Positions 20,295 to 30,987 of a stretch of DNA of 64,000 nucleotides are shown here, piece after piece. The stretch is from Limonium bicolor (lineage: Eukaryota; Streptophyta; Magnoliopsida; Caryophyllales; Plumbaginaceae). The stretch spans positions 46,568,171 to 46,632,170 of the forward strand of contig CM041776.1 in NCBI GenBank assembly GCA_023374045.1, written 5' to 3'. The notes under the pieces are model-generated. The model worked only from the letters and a program-made list of their open reading frames with translations, ran no database searches and was not told the DNA's origin. The first letter of the stretch is position 1, and every line of letters begins with the position of its first letter. Position numbers and translations under genes: made by a program.

Positions 20295-20435
20295 ATTCAT
20301 AGTATCATGTAATGTATTAGTAACGTGTATTAGAGACACGGTATGTATGATGGTTGGTTTATCAATAAAGAGTAGTGTTGATTTAAATTCCACTTATGTC
20401 CACCATCATTACTTATCCAATTGTGACTTCAATAG
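20295..20435 (+). other. 3' flank of AlkB-like ORF with poly(A) signal
   Basis: AT-rich 141 bases with AATAAA at 20364-20369, ending in a splice-acceptor-like TTCAATAG. It could be the 3' untranslated end of the captured transcript, or the end of intron 3. Confidence 0.45.
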
Positions 20436-21516
20436 GTTGTGGACTCGGTACCGAAGGTAACCTGAGTATCCTCACCGAAGCACATGCCGGTAAAAGGGCA
20501 CCATCTTCACGGGAACCTTCCCAGTGAACGGCATTGAAGCCACAGTGTTATTCGACTCCGGCGCCTCTCACACCTTCGTATCACAATCTTTTGTGAAGAG
20601 GTTGGGGCTAGATGCGGATGAGCTACCGAATTTCCTGGTTACTCTCCCATCGAAGGAGCGAGTACAGTGCACCAAGTATTACAAAGCAGCCACGATCCAA
20701 ATCAAAGGCGAAGCGTTCCCCATCTCCTTCATCGAGTTCAATGGATTGGGATTCGACTTGATAATCGGAATGAATTGGTTGGAGCAGCACAAGGGACGAA
20801 TCCTCTGCGCTGAGCATCGATTGCTGCTCAAGAGTCCTCCTGGGGTAACTGTATCTTACCGCCAGAGACCGAGAGAGCCTTCGACCACTATCATCTCCGC
20901 TATGGCTATGTACCGGGAGCTCAGAAAGGGTAAAGAAGTGTATCTGTGTTATGTACAAGACCTGGAGAAGGATCCAGAGTTTAGTGATGATGTACCAATA
21001 GTATCTGAATTCCCTGATGTATTCCCTAAGGAGCTACCCGGCATGCCACCTCAGAGAGCGGTAGAGTTTGAGATTGACCTCTTGCCAGGTACCGGTCCCA
21101 TTGCTAGGGCACCATACCGCATGGCACCTGCAGAAATGACAGAGTTGAAAGAGCAGTTGCGCGACCTTCTCGACAAAGGGTTTATACGCCCGAGCGTATC
21201 ACCTTGGGGAGCACCGGTCCTCTTTGTGAAGAAGAAGGACGGTAGTCTCCGACTTTGTATTGACTACCGCGAGCTGAATGCGGTTACGGTCAAAAATAAA
21301 TACCCATTGCCACGCATCGACGACCTATTCGACCAGCTGAAAGGAGCCTCAGTCTTCTCCAAGATTGACCTTCGTTCTGGGTATCATCATATTGCTATCA
21401 GAGAGCAAGACATAGAGAAAACGGCATTCCGTACCAGATATGGCCCTTACAAATTCACCGTCATGCCATTCGGTTTGTCAAATGCACCAGCTAAATTCAT
21501 GGACCTCATGAATTGA
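20436..21516 (+). pseudogene. K1 protease and N-terminal reverse transcriptase
   Basis: After a short gag-like stretch and a 1-base frame slip near 20490, the frame reads [20 protein letters not shown], the chromoviral protease with DSG catalytic triplet, then IIGMNWL. RT follows: [49 protein letters not shown] and MPFGLSNAP. It is cut by TGA at 21514-21516 where Arg is expected. The sequence is chromovirus-type throughout and unlike the Athila RT in the same window. Confidence 0.9.
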
Positions 21517-22608
21517 CTATTCAGTGAGCGGTTAGACACTTCAGTTGTGGTCTTCATCGACGACATCCTTGTATACTCAAAATCAGCAGAAGAGCATGAA
21601 ATTCATTTGAGGAAAGTACTTGAGACACTGCGCGAGAACCAGCTTTATGCGAAGTTCTCCAAATGCGAGTTCTGGCTAGATCAGGTATCATTCCTCGGTC
21701 ATGTCATCTTGAGCGCAGGTATCTCAGTTGACCCTTCTAAGATAGAAGTTGTACGATCATGGCCTAGACCTAAGACTGTTACCGACATTCGGAGTTTTCT
21801 TGGTCTAGCCGGTTACTACCGGAGATTTGTAAAGGACTTCTCGAAAGTCGCTAAGCCCATGACTACACTGATGAAGAAAGATGCACTGTTTGTATGGACA
21901 GACGAGTGTGAAGTATCATTTCAAAGCCTAAAGGACTCATTGTCCTCAGCGCCCATCCTTACTCTTCCAGAGGGCACAGAGGGATTTGAGGTATATTATG
22001 ATGCATCAGGCAAGGGAATGGGATGCGTACTCATGCAGCATGGCAAGGTTGTAGCTTATGCCTCCCGCCAGCTGGAAAAGCATGAGGAGAATTACCCGAC
22101 TCACGACTTAGAGTTAGGAGCCATTGTCTTCGCCTTGAAGATATGACGACACTATCTCTATGGGGTAAGCATCACCATCTACTCCGACCATAAGAGCTTA
22201 CAGTATGTATTCACGTAGAAAGAATTGAACTTGAGACAAAGAAGGTGGATGGAGTTTCTCTCAGACTACGACATCGACCTACAGTATAAGGAAGGGAAGG
22301 CAAATGTGGTAGTCGACACCCTGAGCCGTAGAGCACACTCGCTCCATTCGCTACTCGCTTCTTCTAGCTTGGTTGACGAGGTGCGAGACGCCCAGTTGAG
22401 CGACCCTTACCTGACCGAAATCAGACAGAAGATCACAGATGGTACATTTGAGAAGAAGAAATATGATTTTAAGTTGCATGAAGATGGTCTGATTCGGCTG
22501 AATGACAGGCTATGCATCCCCCGAAGCAATGTTGAGCTAAGGGATCGCATCCTGGGAGAGTCACATAGTTCGACATTGTCAGTTCACCCAGGAGCCTCCA
22601 AGATGTAA
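21517..22608 (+). pseudogene. K1 reverse transcriptase C-terminus and RNase H
   Basis: Carries the RT active-site box [10 protein letters not shown] (near 21555), [16 protein letters not shown], the chromoviral connection segment ([12 protein letters not shown]), then RNase H with [13 protein letters not shown], a Glu-containing [12 protein letters not shown] and SDHKSLQYVFT. In-frame stops at 22144 (TGA for Trp), 22216 (TAG for Gln) and 22606 (TAA). The integrase zinc domain begins at the end (HSSTLSVHPGASKM). Dead by nonsense changes, with frame otherwise kept. Confidence 0.9.
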
Positions 22609-23470
22609 AAAGAGATGAAGAGGTACTTCTGGTGGTCAGGAATGAAGTCAGATGTGACAGAGTATGTATTGAGATGCTTAACATGCTAGAAAGTAAAGTT
22701 TGAACATCGTAGACCGGGCGGAATGGTACAATCGATGCCAGTTCCGGAGTGGAAATTTCACGATATCTCCATGGATTTTGTTGTACGACTCCCACCTGCT
22801 AGGGGAGGACTCAACATGATCTGGGTTGTAGTCGATCGCCTCACCAAGGTTGCCAGATTCATACCGATGAAGGACATTGGAAGGTAGTGAAGCTCGCAGA
22901 GCTATTCGGCAAGGAGATTATCAGACACCACGGAGTCCCGAAGACTATAGTATCTGACCGCGACACCAGATTTCTTTCGAGATACTGGAGAGCTACACGG
23001 GAAGCGTTGGGTACAGAATTTAAGTTGAGTACCGCCTTCCATCCTCAGACCGACGGTCAGACAGAAAGGACCATCCAGACACTGGAGGACATGCTTAGGG
23101 CATGTGCCTTAGACTTTCAGAGGAGTTGGTTAGATAAGCTTCATCTTATCGAGTTTTCTTACAATAATAGCTATGTCGTCTTTCCAAGCTTTATACGGTA
23201 GACCTTGCCGTACACCCTTGTGTTGGGATGAGTCGAGTGAAGCGGTCATCATTGGACCGGAGTATCTTGAGCAAGTGCAAGCTGAAGTTTAGCAGATTCG
23301 AGCCAATATGAAGGCAGCCCAAGATAGACAGAAATCATATGCGGATGTGCGACGACGCGACCTTGAGTTCGCCGTGGGCGACCAAGTGTTCTTGCACGTT
23401 TCACCTATGAAGGGTGTCTTCCGATTTGGCCAGAAGGACAAGCTGAGCCCAAAATTTGTAGGGTCGTAAA
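22609..23470 (+). pseudogene. K1 integrase
   Basis: Integrase core: [13 protein letters not shown] with the first Asp, VSDRDTRFLSRYW with the second, and HPQTDGQTERTIQ with the catalytic Glu. Stop at 22687-22689 (TAG in the zinc-domain CxxC), a frame shift near 22885, and a small deletion near 23180 that removes the usual substrate-loop residues. The C-terminal part reads DRQKSYADVRRRDLEF and GDQVFLHVSPMKG. Confidence 0.88.
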
Positions 23471-23796
23471 CTATCACCGAGAGAATTGGAGCTGTAGCCT
23501 ACAGGTTAGCACTACCTGAGGACTTGGGACGTGTCCATGATGTCTTTCATGTGTCACAACTCAAGAAGTATATTGCCGATCCTTCTCATGTCTTAGAGCC
23601 CGAGAGACTATCCATTGAGCCGACCATGAGATATGTCGAGACCCTAGTGAGAATCCTTGATAGGAAGACCAGAGACACTCGCCATAAGTCCATACGAATG
23701 GTGAAGGTCCTATGGTCAAACCATGATTTCGAAGAAGCGACATGGGAGTTAGAAGACGCCATTAAGGCGAAGTACCCACAATTATTCATAGACTAG
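23471..23796 (+). pseudogene. K1 integrase C-terminus with chromodomain
   Basis: Follows a TAA at 23467-23469. Reads ITERIGAVAYRLALPEDL and VFHVSQLKKYI (GPY/F module) and ends in a chromodomain: VETLVRILDRK, MVKVLWSNHDFEEATWE, YPQLF. In chromoviruses this domain directs integration to marked chromatin and defines the clade. The stretch 23524-23796 is open to its natural stop. Confidence 0.9.
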
Positions 23797-24235
23797 ATAG
23801 TCTAGCACTTAGTAGATACAGGTACGGGGTGTACCCCTTTTTAAGGGGGGTAGAGCCTTTTTGCTTTTGCATTGCTTCGGGTTAGCATTGCATAATGTGT
23901 AGGTACTGTAGTATGTTTTGATGGAACATGTAGTGCGGAGTGTATTTGGTGTGTATGTGTAATGTATTGGTGTGCATGTACAATGTGTGATGTATTCGTG
24001 TAATGTGTATTGTGGATTGCAATGGTGTATTGTGAAATGATGTGTATGGAAATGGTGAATTGTGTATGTGAATTGCATATTGTGCTTGAATTGTGTATGC
24101 TTGCAATGTGGAAGAAGTAAACACCTCATAGGTGGTAGTAAGATGCATTATGGCAATTGGTTTGCCTAATGAGTAGAATTATTAAACCTTAACCTTGAGC
24201 AACTTTGAGGGCAAAGTTTCTTAAGGGGGGTAGAT
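23797..24235 (+). other. K1 3' untranslated region with two identical polypurine tracts
   Basis: TTAAGGGGGGTAGA occurs at 23841-23854, 45 bases after the pol stop, and again at 24221-24234, directly at the 3' LTR. Between them is a TG-rich low-complexity stretch (TGTATTGTG-type words). The ORFs on the minus strand here are low-complexity artefacts. Confidence 0.85.
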
Positions 24236-27200
24236 TGAAATACCCCGTAATTAAAAATAGTGATTAATTAGGCTAATAAGTATTTTAGAAGCTTAATTAA
24301 GTCTAAATAAATATTAAGGAACAATTCCCGAAGAAAACGGATCCTTAAAATGGATTAAAAACACAAACGAACATGTTTCCTCGAAAAACGCGACTTTAAG
24401 CGGGTCAAATAGACTCGTAACAATTTTGGTCAACTAAATAGTCCTTAATAAACATTAGTGAAGGTCTAGAACCAATAAAATCACTAAAACGAGAAAATAG
24501 TAAAAACTGTTAAAAACGGGAAGTTGTGGGGTAAAAACATAAATAACCCAAACTAGTGTGTCCACTAGTGAAAATAAAAATGTAAAATCAGTTTATGGGG
24601 GGGGGGGGGGCAGCCGATTTCACTTCCCTCTCTCACACTCTCTTAATTCCCTCCTTATATGTAAAAGACAAAACAAATAAAAGCAAAAAGTAAGTAAAAA
24701 AGTATTCTCTCTCCTATCACTCACAAATCCCACGTACTGCACCTCTCTTCTTCCTCTCTATTTCTCTTCTCCTTCCTGCGACTGCAATGGCGATTTGAGC
24801 ACCCCCCTCACAACAGCCACTTTCTCTCCATTTTTGAAACCCCAAATCACCTCTAAATGCTACAAAAATTACACCGTTGAATTCGTCTCGTTAAGGAGAT
24901 CGTTTTACACCCTTCAAAAACCAAAAACATCTAACTTCATTTTTGAGGGTATAATAGTTTTAGAGCTTTAGGAGCACCATTTGAAGATCCATCTTTTTAT
25001 TTATGTTCTAAGGTAAGAAGAAGACCAAAGCTTCACACTTTTCCATTTTCCTTGCAAAATCCAAAACTCATGTGAGCAACACTATTCCATTGTCAGCCAA
25101 TTTTGGCATTCCACTGCAAGAGCTGAAGCCTTGTCATTTTCCACTCAAAAACTCCATTAGAAGCTCAAGGTAAGACTTTCTAAGGGTTTAAATGGTTTCT
25201 CATAAGTTAGGGTTTAAAAACCTACGTTAGACATTTACTAGTTTTGGTGTGTATGTGTATGCCTTGTTACATGGTGTAGCTTGGCTTAATAAAATCAAGA
25301 AAACAAAGAAACAAGAACAAGAAGGGAAGAGGAGCAAGAAAGGAGAAAGAGAGAGAGAAAAAAGGAATCAAGAACCCAAGGTAATGAAAGCCTCTGTATA
25401 GTTTTAATGTTTCTGTATGTATAAGTGCATTGCTGTAGCAATGGTTTTAAACCACCGTAACAGTAGGAAAGGAATGGGTATATTAATGTGTATGGTAATT
25501 GTAGTTTGAAGCTTTTGAAAACAAGTAAATAAAATGTTTAAGTGTGAGTATAAGCTTGTGGCAGGTATTTAGAATGTGGTGTGAGTAATGTGTATAATGA
25601 GCAGGTTGTGAACTATATTGAGTGTGCAAAATTATGTGGTGAGAACACTTAGAAATGTAGGGAACCTCTGTCAAAATTTGGTTAGGAATTTAGACACCTG
25701 GGTGCTGCTAGTAAAGAAAGAACAGAGAGGTTGTAAAGAAGAAGGAAAATGAGATTTTTCACTTTGGTTTGTAACAGGAAGAAAGAGTGTAGTTGAGTAG
25801 AGTTGGAAATGGTGTATTAGGAGTTGTTTACCTAAGTTATACTAGCTAGGGAGTCATTGAGTTAGTGGGAAGAAGAAAAGAAAAATCTGTAGCATTAGTG
25901 GAGAAGGAAAAACTGTAACAGGAGAAAACTATTAGTGTAAATGTGTTAATGTAACAGATAATGATATAGGTTGCATTAGGTTAGTTTAAAATGCTTAATC
26001 AATGTCAAAACATGCTAGATTATATGTAGGAATATTAGGGAAGAGATTGGTAGAAGTTTGGAATTGAAACAAGTTCAAAAACTTATATAATTTGTAAAAC
26101 TGCAACTGGTCCGGGTTTGTAAACCCGTACAGAAACCCGGACCAGCATAAAAACTCGACAGACTGTTATACAAAAGGAGTGGTCTGGGTTTACAAACTAG
26201 GACACTAACCCGGACCACCCCTAAAACATACCCGTAACTCCTTAAAACATGTGGTCCGGGTTTGCAAAGGAGTACACAAACCCGGACCAGTTGAAAAACA
26301 CACCCGTAGCTTACAAAGATATGTGGTCCGGGTTTGTAGAGTAGGACACAAACCCGGACCAGACGAATTTCACACCCGAGAGATTGCCAAAGTGGTGGTC
26401 CGGGTTTGTAAACCCGGACAGTAACCCGGACCACCTCAATTTGTGTACAGAATCTGCTTTAAAGCTATTCTAAGGATGGGTAATGATGGTATAAGATAAT
26501 TAAGACATTATTAATGATATTTAAAGGTCATTAAGGCTATAAACAAGCTTATAAAATAATTGTAAGTAAGTGACTTAAGTAAATGTATTTGAATAACAAT
26601 GAAATAGTAAGTATAAACGAGGAAATGTTAGGAAAGTAATTAGTAAGGTTAAGTAAGGGTAATTAACCACTCGAACACTTGTATGTTATAGGACTTGGAT
26701 TGTGAACACCGAAGGAACATCGGATACAAGTACAACGGTGAACGGTATGAACTTCTCATGCCCCGTATGCTACCTTGGTTACTCTGATTTGTGTGTTGTG
26801 TGCTAATTGATCACCAAATAAGATAAATGCACGAATCGGGGTTATTATGCTTACTTGTGAATATGTAGTGTTGTACCTTGTTGAATGTTGTCTTTAAATC
26901 ATAGTTTGTATAATTCATGAAATGTATGGATGAATATGAATGTGTGTGTGCTTGATGTATTGTATTGTGACCGAATGTTATTGTGATTAGACTTCTAACT
27001 GATTCCTAACAAGCTAACCAATCTAACTTAATAAATTGGTAATTAAATTGGAATGAGTAGAAGTCCGATATAGTTTCGGCCACGCATGAGGATGCGGAGA
27101 CACAAGAGGTTGGATCCAATTCCTGGCTCTTAAACTGGTCCACGGCCCAAACCCCTTAAATGGGTAGCATCCTGGATTGGTGAGCCAAGTAAAACCCGGT

Positions 27201-28084
27201 GGTGGGACGGTGTAGTCCCTGCCCGAAGGTCATACCGACTTAACATGAGTAAGAGTAAGTAAGTAAGAATGAGTAAACAAGTATGGAAAAGTAAGTAAGT
27301 AAAGTAAGAGAAATTGTATGTAAGTGTTGTGTAATGAGTAAAAGAGTAATAAGCATCCGATTAACCCGGATGCGTAATTTGGCTAACCCTTGTGAAGGTA
27401 AAGATTGTGTATGATGTTGTATTGTTGCTTAGCTTGTGTATCGTATTGTGTATGATTGTATGATGTATGTAAAACATGTATGTATGTTAAAAATGAACCG
27501 CATGTTTATTCGACCTTAAATAGTCGGCGTGCCCTTGTTAGCACTCGGTATATGTGAAGTTTATATGCAGCTTTTTGCTGAGCCCCTTGGGGCCCCGTTT
27601 TTAACATAATGCAGGTCCTCGTGAAGGGTGAAGACTTGGTGAGGACAATATAGTTTCTTTTTGTCTGTAATTGATGAATTGTGAATGGTGTACTAAGTAG
27701 TACACGGCTGTAGGATTTTGTTAGCCGGTGTACCATGGGGTACACCCTTTTGGATAATGAAATGATGGTGAATTGGTATAGATGAGTAGCTTATAGAAAC
27801 TCATTACTTTTGGTAGACTTGAAAGGGATGTAATTAACTTTACTTTGAGTACTCTGTAATCCAGTAATGTATGCATATGGTGTTTTGTATTTAGTAAGCA
27901 ATGTTTAGTCGCTCGGTATATTTAGTCATCAGACCGTCACTGTAAGTAGTATAAGCCTAGCTAGCCGTATGGGCGGTTAGCGGCGTTGTATCACCCGCCG
28001 TAGTAGTAGTATTTCCGGTGCGAGTAGTTAGGATTATTGGGATGATTGGACGGTAAGTATAGGATTAGCAGTAGGGGTGTTACA
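24236..28084 (+). repeat. K1 3' LTR
   Basis: 3,849 bp, from TGAAATACCCC to GGGGTGTTACA. It has a run of 14 G at 24597-24610, a pyrimidine-rich stretch (24615-24790), five tandem 72-bp units with GGTCCGGGTTT inverted repeats (26108-26432) and an 8-bp inverted repeat GGTGTACC/GGTACACC near 27724-27743. No coding potential. Its last 217 bases match 6872-7088. Confidence 0.92.
26108..26432 (+). repeat. Five 72-bp tandem units, each a 36-bp inverted repeat
   Basis: Units start at 26108, 26181, 26253, 26325 and 26397 (spacings 73, 72, 72, 72). Each begins GGTCCGGGTTTG (one GGTCTGGG) and closes AACCCGGACC 36 bases later, so each can fold into a hairpin. The spacers are less conserved. The 119-codon minus-strand ORF across it exists because 72 is a multiple of 3. 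Confidence 0.95.
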
Positions 28085-28633
28085 TCCTTAGATAAATTCA
28101 GATCATATTTATGGGGAAGTAAAGTAATTATTCACACTGACCACTCTGCTCTTAAATACTTGTTTACTAAGAATGAGGCCAAACCTCGCTTGCTTCGTTG
28201 GATTCTCTTGTTACAGGAATTTGACATTGAAGTTAGGGATAAAAGTGGTAAGTTAAATGTTGTGGCTGACCATCTGTCTCGGTTGGTAGTTCCTGATGAT
28301 GGTGTACTAATTCATGAATTTTTTCCGGACGAGACTGTTTTTGTTTTGCATACGGTGCACGAGCCTTGGTATGCTGACCTAGCCAATTATCTTGTTTCTA
28401 GGGTGGTACCGCGTGACTTTTCCTATGCTCAAAAGAAGAAATTTTTAGCAGACGCTAAGCATTATATCTGGGAAGACCCTTTTCTCTTTCGAATTTGTGC
28501 AGATAGTATAATTCGCAGGTGTCTCCCAGATGATGAAGTACCCAGTGTTCTAGAGTTTTGTCATTCAAAGGAAGCTGGAGGCCATCATGGATCTCATAGG
28601 ACGGCAGCCAAAGTCTTGGAATCCGGATTTTAA
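28085..28633 (+). pseudogene. A1 RNase H and integrase zinc domain
   Basis: From [10 protein letters not shown] through [11 protein letters not shown] (RNase H), the connection, and [10 protein letters not shown] … [10 protein letters not shown] (first half of the HHCC domain). Ends at an in-frame TAA after LESGF where C and D have an aromatic residue. The upstream codons from 28046 belong to K1's LTR and are open only by chance. Confidence 0.88.
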
Positions 28634-29797
28634 TGGCCCACACTACATAAAGATTGCCAAGCCTTTGTAGCCAGTTGCGATAGTTGTCAACGCATGGGAA
28701 ATGCTTCTAGGTGACATGAGATGCCTCAGCAAGGCATTTTAGAGGTCGAACTTTTTGACTGCTGGGGAATAGATTTTATGGGATCATTCCCCTCTTCGCA
28801 AGGATTCTAATATATTCTGGTGGCAGTGGACTACGTATCCAAATGGGTTGAAGCAATTCCTTGCCAACATGCTAATTCATAGACGGTGGTAAAATTCTTA
28901 AAGAAGCATATTTTTACCCTCTTTGGAGTCCCTAGAGCCATTATAAGTGATGGAGGCACACACTTCTACAATCGAAGCATTGATGCATTGATGACTAAGT
29001 ATGGGGTACACCACAAAGTTGCCCTTGCTTACCATCCCCAGACAAATGGGCAAGCAGAAGTTTCCAATAGGGAGTTAAAGTGGATACTCCAAAAGACGAT
29101 GCACTCCTCCAGAAAAGATTGGGCTTTAAAACTGGATGATGCTCTTTGGGCCTATCGCACAGCATATAAAACCCCCATTGGTATGTCACCTTTTAAATTG
29201 GTTTATGAGAAGGCATGCCATCTCCATGTGGAGCTTGAGCACAAGGCTTATTGGGCTATCAAGGCCTTAAATTTTGATATGACTACTGCGGGTGAGAAAA
29301 GGAAATTGCAACTCTCTTAGTTAGAAGAGCTGAGGGATCAAGCTTACCACAATGCTAAAATTTATAAGGAACGAACCAAGAAGTTCCATGACAAGCTGAT
29401 CCTAAAGAGAGATTTCAAAGTAGGTGACTTGGTTCTCCTTTATAATTCAAGATTGAAGCTTTTCCCTAGGAAGCTCAAATCTCATTGGGCTGGTCCTTTC
29501 CAGATTGTTGGTGTGACCTCATATGGTGCCTTTGAACTACAAAACAAGAAGGGTGACACTTTCAAAGTTAATGGGGCCCGTCTAAAGAGGTATACTTGTC
29601 CTACTGATATTTCAACAGACTTGTTCAGAGTTTCTTTTGTCCAGGAACAGCATGACACTTTTACCCCTGTTTCGGAACCGGCACTATCTAAGAAGAAATC
29701 CCCCCCATGGCGAGTTCATCATAAACTCAAGCAACTATGTAGCTTGGCTTTAGGATGTTGTGGGACCCCAACCCACAACTCCTCACATACAGACTGA
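28634..29797 (+). pseudogene. A1 integrase core and C-terminus
   Basis: Same frame, with stops near 28712 (TGA), 28808 (TAA), 28880 (TAG) and 29318 (TAG). DDE residues are recognisable: [32 protein letters not shown]. The C-terminal domain ([25 protein letters not shown]) is open from 29429 to its natural stop at 29797. All breaks are nonsense changes. Confidence 0.88.
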
Positions 29798-30987
29798 AAT
29801 TATGGGCGTCCAGCTAAGGACGTTAAACCCGGGCAGCTTTCCGGGAGGCAACCCGGATGAAATTTTCTTTCATTTGCTTTTATTTTTCTTTTAAATTTCA
29901 GGTTCTCTTTAAATTTTGTTTTTGCTAACTCTTAACCCCGTTTGTAGTATGGTTGCTTCTAGTGTCTTATGCAGGTGCAAGTTCATGTCTACACCGCAAC
30001 CAAGCTGCGCTACTTGAGGCTGAAGATCAAGTGTGGGGGAACTCCTAAAACACAAGCAACAACAATCTCAGGGGAGTACTAGTTTCTTTAATTATGCTTT
30101 TATTATGCTAAATTCGGCTGTGGATAGCTCCTGTGCTCAAATGTTTATTTGTGACCTTTGTGTTTTCTCTATTTTCCTACTTACCGAAAAGGTCTTCTGA
30201 AACCTTCCCTTGTTTTTCTGGTGAACAATGAGGACATTGTTCAATTTAAGTGTGGGGGAGTACCCTTTTTGGCGACATTTTGTGCTTAAAATGTTTAAAT
30301 CTCTCTGCTTATCTTGCGTTTGTCCAAAATTTAAATTATGGACCCTGCTAATGTAGGTTGTTCTCTTTAAGAACAAATACTGTTATGAATTGTGAGATAA
30401 ATGGTACAAAAATTTGATTGCTTTTGAGGAGCATTTTTCTTATGCGGAGTGACCAATGGTTGGATTTTTATTTCTCAGGGGTTCTTTCTGTCCTCTCTCT
30501 TAGGGATTGCTAAGAGGTGTTTCTCTGTCTAAAAAAAATATAATAAATAAGGGACTTGCGAGACGCCATTGGTAACCAACAAAAGAGAGTTGAGTGTTCT
30601 TGAATACAAAGGCTTGATGCCTACATATTATCTTCTCATCTCTTATGCAAAAGTGAAACAAATGCATAAATCTATTTTTCCTTTTGTTTTCTCCTCAATG
30701 CCCATTCATGAGAGAAGTTGGCCGTGGTAAAAGTTCTCAAAGTCACCTAAACTGAGAAGCATTGAAGCACCTTGGATCATACCCCGAAACTCTAATTTTA
30801 TTTTTACCCTGAGCACACCTGTGCCACCAGCAGTTGATGGATCACACTCCTTAAAAAGTTTAAGATCATGAACTGTTCACCTCCTTATCCTACCCTTCAT
30901 AATAATATTTGTTAGTATTGAGCATTCCCTACTTGCTTGGGTACATGATTTTGCTTGAAGACAAGCAAAAAGGTAAGTGTGAGGGTG
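29798..30987 (+). other. A1 3' untranslated region with hairpin-polypurine modules
   Basis: 1.19 kb without coding. AAGTGTGGGGGA tracts at 30029-30040 and 30248-30259 and a variant AAGTGTGAGGGTG at 30975-30987 next to the LTR. Hairpins precede the second and third: GAACAATG-AGGA-CATTGTTC (30223-30242) and TTTTGCTTG-AAGA-CAAGCAAAA (30949-30970). No env-like ORF. Confidence 0.8.

Larger units (their letters stand above)
8794..20435 (+). other. Candidate intron 3 of K1, containing the AlkB-like ORF and element C
   Basis: Donor GTAATC at 8794 and acceptor TTCAATAG ending at 20435. With element C and one TSD copy removed it would be about 1.02 kb. The sequence after the acceptor resumes gag/protease-like coding (LGTEGNLSILTEAHAG, then after a 1-base frame slip the segment before [10 protein letters not shown]). 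The AlkB-like ORF lies wholly inside, in sense orientation, with its own stop and an AATAAA at 20364-20369. Alternative acceptors within the ORF exist (AG ending 8928, 8957, 9052); only the one at 9052 would keep the AlkB frame joined to gag. Confidence 0.5.
6872..28084 (+). mobile_element. Tekay-like chromovirus K1, carrying an AlkB-like ORF
   Basis: Plus-strand Ty3/gypsy chromovirus. Visible parts: the last 217 bases of the 5' LTR (the rest is expected left of B), a tRNA-iMet primer site, gag with apparent introns, an AlkB-like ORF, protease, reverse transcriptase, RNase H, integrase with chromodomain, two identical polypurine tracts and a 3,849-bp 3' LTR. Athila C (9220-19833) interrupts it inside the AlkB-like ORF, and B interrupts its 5' LTR. 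K1 itself sits in the RNase H gene of A1: at 28085 the sequence switches directly to Athila RNase H. Many stops show it is an old copy. Confidence 0.9.

Noticed and set aside
26075..26434. 119-codon minus-strand ORF, or a CRISPR-like array of five spaced repeats
   Set aside because: The repeats are LTR tandem units of 72 bp, a multiple of 3, which keeps a frame open. The genome is plant and the spacers are related to each other, so this is neither a gene nor CRISPR.
28046..28084. In-frame codons upstream of A1 RNase H
   Set aside because: They belong to the end of the K1 LTR and are open only by chance across the insertion junction.
29798..30987. Possible env-like gene downstream of Athila integrase
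   Set aside because: Some Athila elements have one, but A1, C and D have only noncoding 3' regions with stops in all frames.
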